Positions 1 through 6,676 of a stretch of DNA of 6,852 nt are shown here, one piece after another. The notes below the pieces were generated by a model, which worked only from the letters and a program-made list of their open reading frames with translations, had not been told where the DNA came from and ran no database searches. The stretch's first letter is position 1; each line of letters opens with the position of its first letter. The position numbers and the translations under genes are program-made. Source of the DNA: Prevotellaceae bacterium UBA3646 (lineage in GTDB: Bacteria > Bacteroidota > Bacteroidia > Bacteroidales > Bacteroidaceae); contig DFKL01000133.1 of NCBI GenBank assembly GCA_002373535.1, positions 1 to 6,852 of the forward strand, read 5' to 3'.

Positions 1-2421
1 TTTGCCACAGATATAGTCGTATGCCGTATCGGCACCTTTTTCCAGATTGACAGATGCATATTCCAAAGTCTTGTTTGCAAACGAGTCGTCAAAGTACCGT
101 GCCTGCGGTATTATATGTTCTATCTCTATTTCTTTAGTGAGGACTTTTTCCTGTGGGATGGGTTGGTTGGAATACAGAGTGTGGTATCCGTTGAATGCCA
201 GTTCTTCATACAGACGCCAGCGTAGTATCTGGTTGCGCGTGGCATTTTGTATGCCGAATTCGTCTTTCAGCAGCTTACTGATACGTTTTGCTTCCTTCGT
301 GTTCTCCTGTATTGCATCGCTCATCTTTCTACGCTCACTGGCATTTTTCTTCATCTCGCGTGCCATTTCCACGCGCACTTCATCCGGCTTGCCATATTCC
401 CGTATGATGGCATTTACTACATTTGTCATCTGCGCCAGGACCTTGTCGACGACAGGATTGCGCAAGGAACCATTCCTATACTGGGGCAATTGGTCCGGCA
501 GGACACGTCTGTCCCGTTCCTCGCGTGTCAGCGAGCGTGGACTGTGTCTGTAACCTGCTTTCTCGCATGCCTCGTCATATTTCATGCCTGCCGTCATGTG
601 TGGCAGTATTTTGCGTATTGCCTTTGTGGAAAGGCTGCCGTAGTCGTTGACAAAGGAAATCTTCGACAGTATTTTTGCACACTCGTCATATTCGCCCATG
701 CCGCACAGGTCACTGATGTTCTCTTTCAAGTTCTTTCCTTCGGACGAATACAGCAGATGCCACAGACGATACGATGGCTGCTGTTGGAATTCCTCACCTT
801 CAAGGGTCGCATCGAAATCAAGTATCGCAGTATTGAAGCCCACTGTTTCAAATACACCACGTACGACTGCTTCGACATCCTTTGCTCTTGCCTTTTTGAG
901 GTCTATCTCGTCGTGACCGGTTACTGGCAGCATTTTTACGAAGGCCTCGTACATTCTGGCGCGTGTGGTGTTGCCTGGCAGTACTTCGTAGTTAAGGTCA
1001 TATTTGCGTGGTGTACTTACAATCAGTTTCAAGACCTCGTTCTTGGTCATCTTGTCTGACATGTTCAGCTGCGCAAATATGATTTCCTTCTCGTCCTGTG
1101 TCAGCGGACGCACAGTGTAGGCTCTCTTGTCAATCAGTTCCAGGTTGTTCAGTACCTGCCATATCCTGAACTCCTGATATATAGGTGATGATTTCGGGCA
1201 CACCTTCAGACCTTCCACCACAGTAACCTCCTTGCCGTGTATGGTCTTCTTCTTCTCGTGGCGTTCAAACGTGCAGAAGTCAAGCGTTCCTTTTTGGCTT
1301 TTCAGAGGACGTTGGTAGAAAATGCAGCAATCTCGTATCTGTCTCTTCAGCTCCTCGGTCAATTCCGGGTGAAATTTACACTGTGTCTCCCAGATATGCT
1401 CGAATTCGTCCATGTAGTCCTCACGGTAGAATACTTTGCGCTTCAACGATGTGTGCGGATTGTCCTGTATTATGGACCATAGGTGTTGGCCGATTGTCTG
1501 ATGCTTGAAATACAGTAGTTTGCTGCGGTCGCTTATTTCTCCCAGATAGCCGCTGGTATTGGAAATCTCAGTGTTTATCATCTGTATGACAGTGGCGAAC
1601 TGTTCTTTGTCCAAGGGTGTCGTCACGGCCGATGCACGCCATTCGTACAATTTCTGCCTGTCTGGTTTCTTGATACCTTCCAATTGTAGAGCCTCGTCGA
1701 GAATCGCCCATGTTGCCTTGCCGTTTTTACCCAGCAGGTCATCCCAGATGTCAACAGTCAGTTGAGGAAAGGCAGGAACATGTGTATTCCATATCTTTTC
1801 CAGTTCTGACTTCAGGTCTGATGGGTAAAACTGCGGCACATATTTCTTGCCGTCAAGAAATTGCCTGTACACATATTGCCCTGGTGTAAGACCTTTGTCG
1901 TACAGTTCTCGGGCCAGCGTCATTCCGTCAATGGCCTCGCCTTCATCGGTAGCCTTCAGCTTCCTGTTGCTCTTGTAGCCTCGTTTTTTGTTTATGGCAA
2001 GCAGGATGCGTGACAGTTCTGCCAACGACACCTCCTCAGAAACTGCCTTTGCACGTAGTTGCAGCAGTTCGTATGTGCTTCCCTTGCCATCCTCACATAG
2101 TGGGGTGTCATTCTCAATCCAGCCTGCCGAGCGGAATATTTTCTTCAGTTCCTCGCGGCGCTGCTTGTATCTTTCGTTGTTAATCCTTGCCGACCTTGCA
2201 TTCCTGCGTGCTGCACGTGTGCTCATGCTTATGCCGGCACAGAAGGCATCCTCTTTCTTTTGCTTGATATCTTTACCTTCGCTGTTCTTAAAATTGTCCA
2301 GTGGTACCAACCGTACTCCCATACGTATTATGGAAGATTTTTCTTCTGCAGATTCAGCTTCGTTTACGAGAGCCCATCCAATCGACGTCGTTCCCAGGTC
2401 AAGACCAAGAATCTTTTTCAT
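1..2421 (-). CDS. cas9: CRISPR-associated endonuclease Cas9, large type II-C-like (N-terminal 807 residues; 3' end outside window)
   Basis: RNA-guided DNA endonuclease of type II CRISPR-Cas, which uses a crRNA:tracrRNA duplex to cut invading DNA. I translated the minus strand throughout and found 807 codons without a stop. Visible parts in order: RuvC-I LDLGTTSIGWA with the catalytic Asp at residue 8; an Arg-rich bridge helix at about 68-89 (TRAARRNARSARINNERYKQ); a long alpha-helical recognition region at about 90-640; RuvC-II VRVEMARE with Glu685; and the HNH core EHIIPQ with His769, Asn783 and Asn792, which align by spacing with SpCas9 H840, N854 and N863. RuvC-III and the PAM-interacting domain are beyond position 1. 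HNH at residue 769 implies a long protein (about 1,400 residues would be usual for Bacteroidetes Cas9), not the short Neisseria type. The ATG at 2421 is chosen because RuvC-I follows at once; the sequence before it is A-rich with no Shine-Dalgarno, normal for the phylum. Subtype II-C is inferred from Bacteroidetes-like features; cas1/cas2 are not in view. Confidence 0.96.
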   Translation of the reverse strand, partial: MKKILGLDLGTTSIGWALVNEAESAEEKSSIIRMGVRLVPLDNFKNSEGKDIKQKKEDAFCAGISMSTRAARRNARSARINNERYKQRREELKKIFRSAGWIENDTPLCEDGKGSTYELLQLRAKAVSEEVSLAELSRILLAINKKRGYKSNRKLKATDEGEAIDGMTLARELYDKGLTPGQYVYRQFLDGKKYVPQFYPSDLKSELEKIWNTHVPAFPQLTVDIWDDLLGKNGKATWAILDEALQLEGIKKPDRQKLYEWRASAVTTPLDKEQFATVIQMINTEISNTSGYLGEISDRSKLLYFKHQTIGQHLWSIIQDNPHTSLKRKVFYREDYMDEFEHIWETQCKFHPELTEELKRQIRDCCIFYQRPLKSQKGTLDFCTFERHEKKKTIHGKEVTVVEGLKVCPKSSPIYQEFRIWQVLNNLELIDKRAYTVRPLTQDEKEIIFAQLNMSDKMTKNEVLKLIVSTPRKYDLNYEVLPGNTTRARMYEAFVKMLPVTGHDEIDLKKARAKDVEAVVRGVFETVGFNTAILDFDATLEGEEFQQQPSYRLWHLLYSSEGKNLKENISDLCGMGEYDECAKILSKISFVNDYGSLSTKAIRKILPHMTAGMKYDEACEKAGYRHSPRSLTREERDRRVLPDQLPQYRNGSLRNPVVDKVLAQMTNVVNAIIREYGKPDEVRVEMAREMKKNASERRKMSDAIQENTKEAKRISKLLKDEFGIQNATRNQILRWRLYEELAFNGYHTLYSNQPIPQEKVLTKEIEIEHIIPQARYFDDSFANKTLEYASVNLEKGADTAYDYICGK

Positions 2422-2441
2422 ATATTTTTTTCTTGTTATTT

Positions 2442-2472
2442 TTTGCGGTTTCAGATTAACTCCTTATCTTTG
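2442..2472 (+). promoter_or_regulatory. Bacteroidetes-type promoter of the tracrRNA
   Basis: The -33 element TTTG (2442-2445) and the -7 element TATCTTTG (2465-2472) are separated by exactly 19 bp and match the Bacteroidetes housekeeping sigma consensus TTTG / TAnnTTTG. Transcription would start near 2478, just ahead of the anti-repeat. The promoter lies in the cas9 5' leader and points away from cas9. Confidence 0.85.
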
Positions 2473-2483
2473 TCCCAGTTTTT

Positions 2484-2497
2484 AAGGCAATTCACAA
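2484..2497 (+). other. tracrRNA anti-repeat
   Basis: AAGGCAATTCACAA is the segment expected to base-pair with the CRISPR repeat. Its reverse complement, TTGTGAATTGCCTT, predicts the repeat's 5' part. Its last seven bases (2491-2497) are also perfectly complementary to 2512-2518 within the same RNA. Confidence 0.8.
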
Positions 2498-2525
2498 TAA
2501 GGATTATTCCGTTGTGAAGACATTC

Positions 2526-2550
2526 AGGGCGGGGGAACTCGCCCTTCTTT
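2526..2550 (+). terminator. Intrinsic terminator of the tracrRNA
   Basis: The arms AGGGCG (2526-2531) and CGCCCT (2540-2545) pair perfectly across an 8-nt loop (GGGGAACT), followed by TTCTTT to 2550. It ends the tracrRNA 12 bp short of the sulfatase stop codon. It may also act as the Cas9-bound 3' hairpin of the tracrRNA. Confidence 0.75.
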
Positions 2551-2562
2551 GTGCCTGATTTA

Positions 2563-4719
2563 CTACAATATCAATTTTGCTGTATGCCGGCCGTCACGGA
2601 TCAGGTAGATGCCATGCATGCGGCTGCGGCTGATGGCCGGCACGCGCTTTCCGTCTATGGTGAAGACATCTACGGGCCTGCCCGAGTCGGACAGGATAAA
2701 CTTGCCGTCACGGACGACGAGATTGTCGGCCTTTATTTCCACGGTCTCGATGCCGTCGGGAATATTTTCGCTTACTTCGGCGTCAGCTATGACCACGGCA
2801 TAGCGGCATCCGGCATCCGTAGTGTTTGTGCCGTCGCCCCAGTTCACGACCATCCAGTTGCGGGATGCCAGGGCCTGGTTTATCTGTGAATTGCCGTTCA
2901 CTACGGCAAACAGACAGCTCATCTGGCCGCTTGTGGTCAGTTTCCATCCAGTGGAAGGAGATTTTGTGCCTGTCTTTACCTGCAGTGCAGGCTTTTGGAC
3001 CACTCCTGGCTGCAAATATGATTTGTAGGCACGGTTTACGATGTCATAGTCTCCGTCGGGACGCAGGACAAACATCCATTGCGACGCCTGGCCGTCGGGA
3101 CTCTCCGTTCCGTTTATTCCGGTGCTTTTCCCTGTGGCTGTGGCATAGCGGTTGTTCCTCTCGGGTGTGTATAGATGATAGTAGAAACAGGTGTCAGCAC
3201 TGGTCAGCGGCATGCGCTTCTCGGCCAGCAGGGCAGACAGTCGCGCTGCTGTTTCGGACTGTGTCGTATAGACGTCGGTGGTCTCATACCGGCTGGCAGA
3301 AATGTCATATAGCTGCGGAGTACTCTTGTATCCGGTCTCAATACCTGTCTGGCCCTGTGTGGCACTACCGTTGGACGGCTCTATATATTTCCATCTCCTG
3401 GTGCGTAGGCCAAGGCTGCGTGCCTGGGACATCTCAACGACATATTCCCTGTCGTTTTCGTCCTCGCCGGTCCATGTTCCTACATGGCTCTGGCTGTCGT
3501 ATGCCGCACCTGCCGGAATCTGGACACCTGCAATCTCGGCAAACGTAGCCAGGTTGTCAATGTGGGAGATCAGTGCACCGGAGGTCTTGCCGGACTTGAT
3601 TCGTGCCGGCCAGTGTACGATAAACGGAACTGCCGTACCGGCCTCGAAGGCGCTGTACTTGCCGCCACGCCACGGTCCGCCGGGTTTGTGGGTGCCGACT
3701 TTCTCCTTGGCCTGGTCGATGTATCCGTCGTCCAGAACGGGTCCGTTGTCGCTCGTAATGACAAGCAGCGTGTTCTCTGCAAGTCCCAGTTTTTCCAGTG
3801 TTTGGTATATCTGGCCTACGGTATAGTCAAACTGCACGATTGCGTCACCGCGCAGTCCCATGGCATTCTTGTTCCTGAAACGGTCGTGTGGATAGCGTGG
3901 CACATGCACGTCGTTTGTACACAGATACATGAAAAACGGGTTGTCCTTGTTCTCCTCGATGAATTTAACCGAGTGTGCTATAATTGAGTCCGCAAGATTC
4001 TCGTCCTTCCACAGAGCCTTGCCGCCGCCCTTCATGTATCCGATGCGGCTTATGCCGTTCACTATGCTCTGGTTGTGACCGTGGCTCGGCTTCAGCTTAG
4101 TGAGCAGCTCGGGATTGCTTGCTCCCGTAGGCTCGCCGTCAAAGTTCTTCTGGTACGACACATACACGGGAGCATCGGGGTCATAGTTGGCAATCCTGCC
4201 GTTCTCTATAAACACACATGGTACGCGATCCGACGTGGCAGCCATCAGGTAATGATAGTCAAAGCCAAGGTCTTTGGGGGTGGCGTCCAACTCTCCGTTC
4301 CAGTCCTGCTGGCCGGTCTCAAGCCCAAGTCCCAGATGCCACTTGCCTATGGCGGCAGTCTTGTAGCCTGCGCTGTGGAACATGTCCGCCATCGTATACT
4401 GATGCGGCCGTATAATCATACCTGCATTGCCGGCAGCTATGTCTGTTCCGGGACGGCGGAAGCAATATTCTCCCGTCAGCAGCGAATAGCGCGATGGGGT
4501 GCTGGTAGATGCGACGGCATGGCAGTCCGTGAAGCGGACGCCGTTGGCTGCCAGGTTGTCTACATTGGGGGTCTCGACCATGGTGGCACCGTAGCAGGAC
4601 AAGTCTCCGTAACCAAGGTCGTCGGCAACTAGCAGTATGACGTTGGGTCGGTCTGTGGTCTGTGCCAGCGCGCTGGCACATGCTCCAATACATGGCAGGA
4701 ACATCAGTCTGGTCTTCAT
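2563..4719 (-). CDS. Secreted S-type arylsulfatase with trefoil/lectin-like and T9SS-like C-terminal domains
   Basis: A 718-residue sulfatase predicted to hydrolyse sulfate esters, probably on host or dietary glycans; the exact substrate cannot be read. Residues 1-20 form a signal peptide ending ALAQ. Catalytic features: Asp33-Asp34 (metal ligands), STPSR at 73-77 followed by TG at 82-83 (Ser73 is the residue expected to become formylglycine, so a radical-SAM maturase such as anSME is needed), GKWHLG with Lys126 and His128, His272, Asp324-Asn325 and Lys354. The catalytic domain ends near residue 500. Residues about 510-650 (QWMF, GDYDIVN, GWKL) look like a ricin-type trefoil or related carbohydrate-binding module. 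The tail from about 660 (VDVFTIDGKRV, then GIYLIRDGRHTAKLIL) resembles a type IX sorting domain, suggesting cell-surface attachment or release. The start is supported by the signal peptide and a promoter about 42 bp upstream. It is G+C-rich (hand count 35/60 at 3061-3120). No SusC/D partners are in view. Confidence 0.95.
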   Translation of the reverse strand: MKTRLMFLPCIGACASALAQTTDRPNVILLVADDLGYGDLSCYGATMVETPNVDNLAANGVRFTDCHAVASTSTPSRYSLLTGEYCFRRPGTDIAAGNAGMIIRPHQYTMADMFHSAGYKTAAIGKWHLGLGLETGQQDWNGELDATPKDLGFDYHYLMAATSDRVPCVFIENGRIANYDPDAPVYVSYQKNFDGEPTGASNPELLTKLKPSHGHNQSIVNGISRIGYMKGGGKALWKDENLADSIIAHSVKFIEENKDNPFFMYLCTNDVHVPRYPHDRFRNKNAMGLRGDAIVQFDYTVGQIYQTLEKLGLAENTLLVITSDNGPVLDDGYIDQAKEKVGTHKPGGPWRGGKYSAFEAGTAVPFIVHWPARIKSGKTSGALISHIDNLATFAEIAGVQIPAGAAYDSQSHVGTWTGEDENDREYVVEMSQARSLGLRTRRWKYIEPSNGSATQGQTGIETGYKSTPQLYDISASRYETTDVYTTQSETAARLSALLAEKRMPLTSADTCFYYHLYTPERNNRYATATGKSTGINGTESPDGQASQWMFVLRPDGDYDIVNRAYKSYLQPGVVQKPALQVKTGTKSPSTGWKLTTSGQMSCLFAVVNGNSQINQALASRNWMVVNWGDGTNTTDAGCRYAVVIADAEVSENIPDGIETVEIKADNLVVRDGKFILSDSGRPVDVFTIDGKRVPAISRSRMHGIYLIRDGRHTAKLIL

Positions 4720-4760
4720 GGCAGGCAGTGGTTTATTGGGTATTTATAAAGATTCCTCGG

Positions 4761-4791
4761 CAAATATATAAAATAAATGAAATGATTCAAA
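4761..4791 (-). promoter_or_regulatory. Bacteroidetes-type promoter of the sulfatase gene
   Basis: Read on the minus strand, -33 TTTG (complement of 4788-4791) and -7 TATATTTG (complement of 4761-4768) are separated by exactly 19 bp. The expected start of transcription is about 4754, leaving a short leader of roughly 35 nt before the ATG at 4719. It matches the phylum's housekeeping consensus. Confidence 0.8.
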
Positions 4792-4799
4792 ATCATTTC
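4779..4799. promoter_or_regulatory. Perfect 9-3-9 palindrome over the sulfatase -33 element (candidate operator)
   Basis: The arms GAAATGATT (4779-4787) and AATCATTTC (4791-4799) are exact reverse complements around a 3-bp centre, CAA. The centre and the first base of the right arm are the -33 TTTG of the sulfatase promoter, so a dimeric regulator bound here would overlap the polymerase site. It lies upstream of the transcription start, so it would not be an RNA hairpin in the sulfatase mRNA. The regulator is unknown. Confidence 0.5.
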
Positions 4800-4932
4800 G
4801 ATTTCAAAGCAAAACATGTCTACATATTTGACCCTTACCCATCAGATGCACTTTAAGAATTGGCCTCAAGCGTAAAAGCAAAAGTTATTGAGAAATCTGT
4901 ATCAGATTTTACAATGCAGGATATTGAATGAA

Positions 4933-4979
4933 CAGAGCGGGAATCCACGCCAATATCTTCGGCCTCGGTTCCCGCTCTG
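4933..4979 (-). terminator. Hairpin terminator after the ATPase operon
   Basis: The arms CAGAGCGGGAA (4933-4943) and TTCCCGCTCTG (4969-4979) pair perfectly over 11 bp. Inner CC/GG and GCC/GGC pairs extend the stem towards a loop around 4952-4960. It begins 12 bp after the stop codon at 4992. The T-tract on the minus strand is weak (TTCATTCAAT), so termination may be only partial. The rest of the intergenic stretch, 4800-4932, shows no gene; it holds only a minor inverted repeat AAATCTG/CAGATTT (4893-4909). Confidence 0.6.
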
Positions 4980-4991
4980 CATCATAATTAT

Positions 4992-5483
4992 CTATTTCTT
5001 TTTCTTACAAATTATATTATAATCCCACACAGGCATAGGAAGTATTTTGTTCTGTACAACCGTCTTGTATTGCGGCATGTGTTTGGGAATGTCACATTTA
5101 GATGATTGAACCCAGTAAAATGGTTGCTTCTTCGTAGTTAATTTGTTGATTTCTGGAGCTTTTGTCGCTAACCATATTTTCAACCATTGCAATTTCTTAA
5201 CCATTCTCGAAACTTCACTGGTTATTGCAGAATGTACCTCGATATAGAATACTTCGCTGTCATAACAAAGTGCATAGTCCCAGCGGTTATCATCTGGGTA
5301 TAATTTCGATGTTGTTTCATCAATATCCAAACTGCCACCTATTTTGTCAGAGTCTGGAACTTTTATTTTATCTGAGTATTTCCCAAAAGCATTGATACCT
5401 TCTTGATAACCTGATGCTACGTCTGCTGTTGCTTCTACGGCTTCTTTAAAAGTCAACTTTTGTTGCTGCTTACCTTTTCCCAT
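4992..5483 (-). CDS. Unrecognised 163-residue protein with WDY...EVH motif, partner of the ATPase
   Basis: I do not recognise a named family. It is soluble, with no signal peptide or membrane segment. Visible features: a polar N-terminus (GKGKQQQK); NRWDYALCY at about 66-74 and a beta-strand-like VFYIEVHSA at about 78-86, then an amphipathic helix (SRMVKKLQWLKIWL, 92-105); a second conserved-looking block PFYWVQSSKCDIPK (121-134); and a basic end CKKKK. Asp69 followed by Glu82-Val-His84 resembles the spacing of PD-(D/E)XK nucleases with His in place of Lys, but this is a guess. The start at 5483 is preferred because GAAAGG (complement of 5490-5495) lies 6 nt upstream and the ATPase stop is 13 bp before it. 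A longer frame from 5591 would lie mostly inside the ATPase gene. It is AT-rich (23/60 G+C at 5221-5280) and co-transcribed with the ATPase. It may be an effector, a substrate-recognition partner or an antitoxin. Confidence 0.85.
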   Translation of the reverse strand: MGKGKQQQKLTFKEAVEATADVASGYQEGINAFGKYSDKIKVPDSDKIGGSLDIDETTSKLYPDDNRWDYALCYDSEVFYIEVHSAITSEVSRMVKKLQWLKIWLATKAPEINKLTTKKQPFYWVQSSKCDIPKHMPQYKTVVQNKILPMPVWDYNIICKKKK

Positions 5484-5496
5484 GGTTAACCTTTCG

Positions 5497-6645
5497 TTAA
5501 TCTGTATATTTATATACGGTGTCTGCAACTTTGGAAGAGAACTGAGACAAACCACCCCACTCAGAAATGGCACTATCTTCGCTTCCCGCATCTAATGAAG
5601 AAATATCTGTAGATGTGACTTTACCTGTTGCTGAACGCGAGAAATAATATGTAGATAACTGTTTGCCAAGCAAACCTTCAAAAATCTGTGAAGTTGCGGC
5701 ATTTTTGCGAAGGTCAAACATCTCATAGAGTGCATCTTCTTTGTTGGAAGCTTCAGACTCCTTCACAATATTGAATGCCCATGCAAAATCCAATAATGTA
5801 GTTGAATGGGTTGATACTATCACCTTTAAACCATTATGGATTAGTTCAAGGATTTCCAATAACACAGCTTTGATGGCCTGTGGATGGAGTCCCATTTCGG
5901 GTTCTTCAATAACAACATATTTATAATTGTCCTTCTTGAATACTTGGGAGGCTGGACCTGAAAGGCAATAGAAAGCAATAAGTAATGGCATGAACTCCTT
6001 TTGACCTGCACTCCAAGTCATAAACGGGATACTCATGTCATCAATCTTCATCTTCATTTTCTTTTGACCAGAATTCTCCTCCATAACAATTTTGCCGCCA
6101 TGGAAAATGTTTTCATCGAATGATTGTTTTAATGCATTTTTCAATCGATTACTCACAGGGAAAAGAGTTTCTGGGTCGCCCATTCCGCCTTGTATGTATA
6201 TCCTTAGTGTCTCACTAAATGATTTCAAGACGTATGGAGTAGCCATATCAAACTCCATGAAATTCTTGGGTCGTCCATCTGCTATGCTCAATATGCGTTG
6301 AGCTGGTATGTAAAACATGGATTCTTTTGTCGGTACATTCCTTTTCAAAAGGGAATCAAGAGATATTGCTCGTCCGTTATATGTAATTTCTGTATCGGAC
6401 TTAAATATCTTATTCATTCCATCGCCAAAGAATGTATCAAGAACCTTCTGAGGATTTTTCTTATCAATTATATAGTTGTATTTCCGTAAAGTAGATAACA
6501 CAAATTCTTTATCTATGACATATTTAAGTAATTCCAAAAAAAGACTCTTACCACTGGCTTGAGGTCCTACTAAGAAAGTCAAATCTCCAAATTTCACTTC
6601 AACATTGCCGATTGGGCCGAAGTTCTTTATCTTCAATGATTTCAT
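5497..6645 (-). CDS. ABC/OLD-like AAA ATPase (AAA_15/AAA_21 type), probable defence-system ATPase
   Basis: A 382-residue cytosolic ATPase with an ABC/SMC-type nucleotide-binding fold. The N-terminal MKSLKIKNFGPI is the typical first strand of RecF/OLD-like ATPases. Walker A is GPQASGKS (27-34, Lys33); a FYIPAQR motif (111-117) is common in this group; the ABC-like signature is WSAGQKEF (211-218); Walker B is YVVIEEPEMGLHP (243-255, with Glu247-Glu248); and the switch His is in STHS (278-281, His280). The C-terminal stretch of about 100 residues shows no TOPRIM or HNH motif, so it is not a complete OLD nuclease and probably relies on the downstream gene. ATPases of this type act in PARIS (AriA), Septu (PtuA) and several Abi systems; I cannot assign this one to any of them. 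It starts at 6645, where the conserved beta-strand begins. It shares a promoter and a 13-bp junction with the 163-residue gene. It is more AT-rich than cas9 or the sulfatase, which suggests separate acquisition. Confidence 0.93.
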   Translation of the reverse strand: MKSLKIKNFGPIGNVEVKFGDLTFLVGPQASGKSLFLELLKYVIDKEFVLSTLRKYNYIIDKKNPQKVLDTFFGDGMNKIFKSDTEITYNGRAISLDSLLKRNVPTKESMFYIPAQRILSIADGRPKNFMEFDMATPYVLKSFSETLRIYIQGGMGDPETLFPVSNRLKNALKQSFDENIFHGGKIVMEENSGQKKMKMKIDDMSIPFMTWSAGQKEFMPLLIAFYCLSGPASQVFKKDNYKYVVIEEPEMGLHPQAIKAVLLEILELIHNGLKVIVSTHSTTLLDFAWAFNIVKESEASNKEDALYEMFDLRKNAATSQIFEGLLGKQLSTYYFSRSATGKVTSTDISSLDAGSEDSAISEWGGLSQFSSKVADTVYKYTD

Positions 6646-6676
6646 AATCCAAGATATTTTTCATTTTTAATGTGTG

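Larger units (their letters stand above)
2478..2550 (+). ncRNA. tracrRNA of the type II CRISPR-Cas system
   Basis: Trans-activating crRNA, which pairs with the repeat part of pre-crRNA for processing and loads into Cas9. Going 3', it shows an anti-repeat AAGGCAATTCACAA (2484-2497); a small GGA/TCC hairpin (2501-2510) in the AAGGATTATTCCG stretch that I recall from other Bacteroidetes tracrRNAs; a segment GTTGTGAA (2511-2518); and a GC-rich terminator hairpin with a T-rich tail (2526-2550). The start is inferred from the promoter and the end from the terminator, giving about 73 nt. It is divergent from cas9, whose start codon is 57 bp away. The array is not in the window, so the pairing is a prediction: the repeat should begin (G)TTGTGAATTGCCTT, which resembles the usual Bacteroidetes type II-C repeat start GTTGTGATTTGCTTT. 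Confidence 0.88.

Noticed and set aside
47..1059. Long plus-strand open frames across the left region
   Set aside because: They are antisense to the uninterrupted cas9 frame, show no recognisable motif, and have no promoter ahead of them.
2551..4632. Several plus-strand and one minus-strand open frames inside the sulfatase gene
   Set aside because: They are out-of-frame shadows in G+C-rich coding sequence, whereas the sulfatase frame carries every expected catalytic motif.
4893..4909. Inverted repeat AAATCTG-TAT-CAGATTT
   Set aside because: It is only 7 bp in AT-rich sequence, not next to any start or stop and without a clear T-tract; chance is likely.
5484..5591. 36-codon N-terminal extension of the 163-residue protein
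   Set aside because: It overlaps the ATPase 3' end in another frame; the ATG at 5483 has a GAAAGG ribosome-binding site and ordinary operon spacing.
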